Source: an uncultured Roseburia sp.
GTDB taxonomy: Bacteria > Bacillota > Clostridia > Lachnospirales > Lachnospiraceae
Assembly: GCA_934317215.1 (NCBI GenBank)
Contig: CAKREH010000059.1
Span: forward strand, 1-5,145
DNA: 5,145 nucleotides
Reading direction: 5' to 3'
This document shows positions 5,080 to 5,145 of the stretch, piece by piece; within the stretch, counting starts at the first letter, position 1; each line of letters begins with the position of its first letter. A model generated the notes under the pieces. The model was not told the origin of the DNA, made no database searches, and saw only the letters and a list, made by a program, of their open reading frames with translations. The translations under genes were made by a program, and so were the position numbers.

Positions 5080-5119
5080 ATAAGTGTATGACCAATAGAA
5101 ATGATGGTTATGCACTTAT
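5080..5119. promoter_or_regulatory. 15-bp dyad upstream of the HTH regulator (operator candidate)
   Basis: Arms 5080-5094 (ATAAGTGTATGACCA) and 5105-5119 (TGGTTATGCACTTAT) match at 13 of 15 positions around a 10-base spacer. The inner edge is about 19 bases before the regulator's start codon. Both mismatches become G-U pairs in a plus-strand RNA, so a plus-strand hairpin is also possible. A TATTAT at minus strand 5081-5076 may be the -10, though no good -35 was found. Autoregulation by the adjacent regulator is the simplest reading. Confidence 0.5.
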
Positions 5120-5145
5120 TCTTTCTATAGATTTATAGATGATCT

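Overview
The window looks like a chromosome segment of a Lachnospiraceae-type gut Firmicute (Clostridia). The evidence is a T-box leader, Gram-positive Shine-Dalgarno sites (AAAGGAG, AGGAGGT), moderate-to-low GC, an archaeal-type AspRS, and a Tn916-family integrase/excisionase pair. All supported genes lie on the minus strand, so they are transcribed from right to left.

Left part, 1-2429, probably host chromosome. A non-discriminating aspartyl-tRNA synthetase (113-1444) sits behind a long T-box leader (about 1535-1850) with its own promoter (1857-1885). Upstream of it is a low-molecular-weight protein-tyrosine phosphatase (1923-2429). The T-box specifier reads AAC (Asn), with GAA (Glu) overlapping one base earlier. 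The synthetase carries the His/Pro pair that marks AspRS enzymes charging both tRNA-Asp and tRNA-Asn. Sensor and enzyme therefore agree: this copy probably makes Asp-tRNA(Asn) for the GatCAB transamidation route.

Junction, 2430-2656. This gap lies between host genes and the int end of a mobile element. It holds three copies of TTAGTAAAA (two direct, one inverted). They could be arm-type Int sites, a terminator for int, or both. The exact element end cannot be fixed here because the other end is outside the window.

Right part, 2657-5145, the int end of a Tn916-like integrative element. In transcription order it has a short helix-turn-helix regulator (4732-5061), an uncertain Cys-rich reading frame (4393-4623), excisionase (3979-4176) and tyrosine integrase (2657-3871). 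The integrase most likely starts at a TTG codon behind AAAGGAG. An extended -10 promoter precedes it, and its -35 position is covered by a 22-bp near-perfect palindrome that looks like an operator. The regulator has a 15-bp dyad just upstream of its own start. Together these suggest a control module for excision and integration.

No CRISPR array, tRNA, rRNA or complete IS element was seen. The least explained part is 4177-4731.
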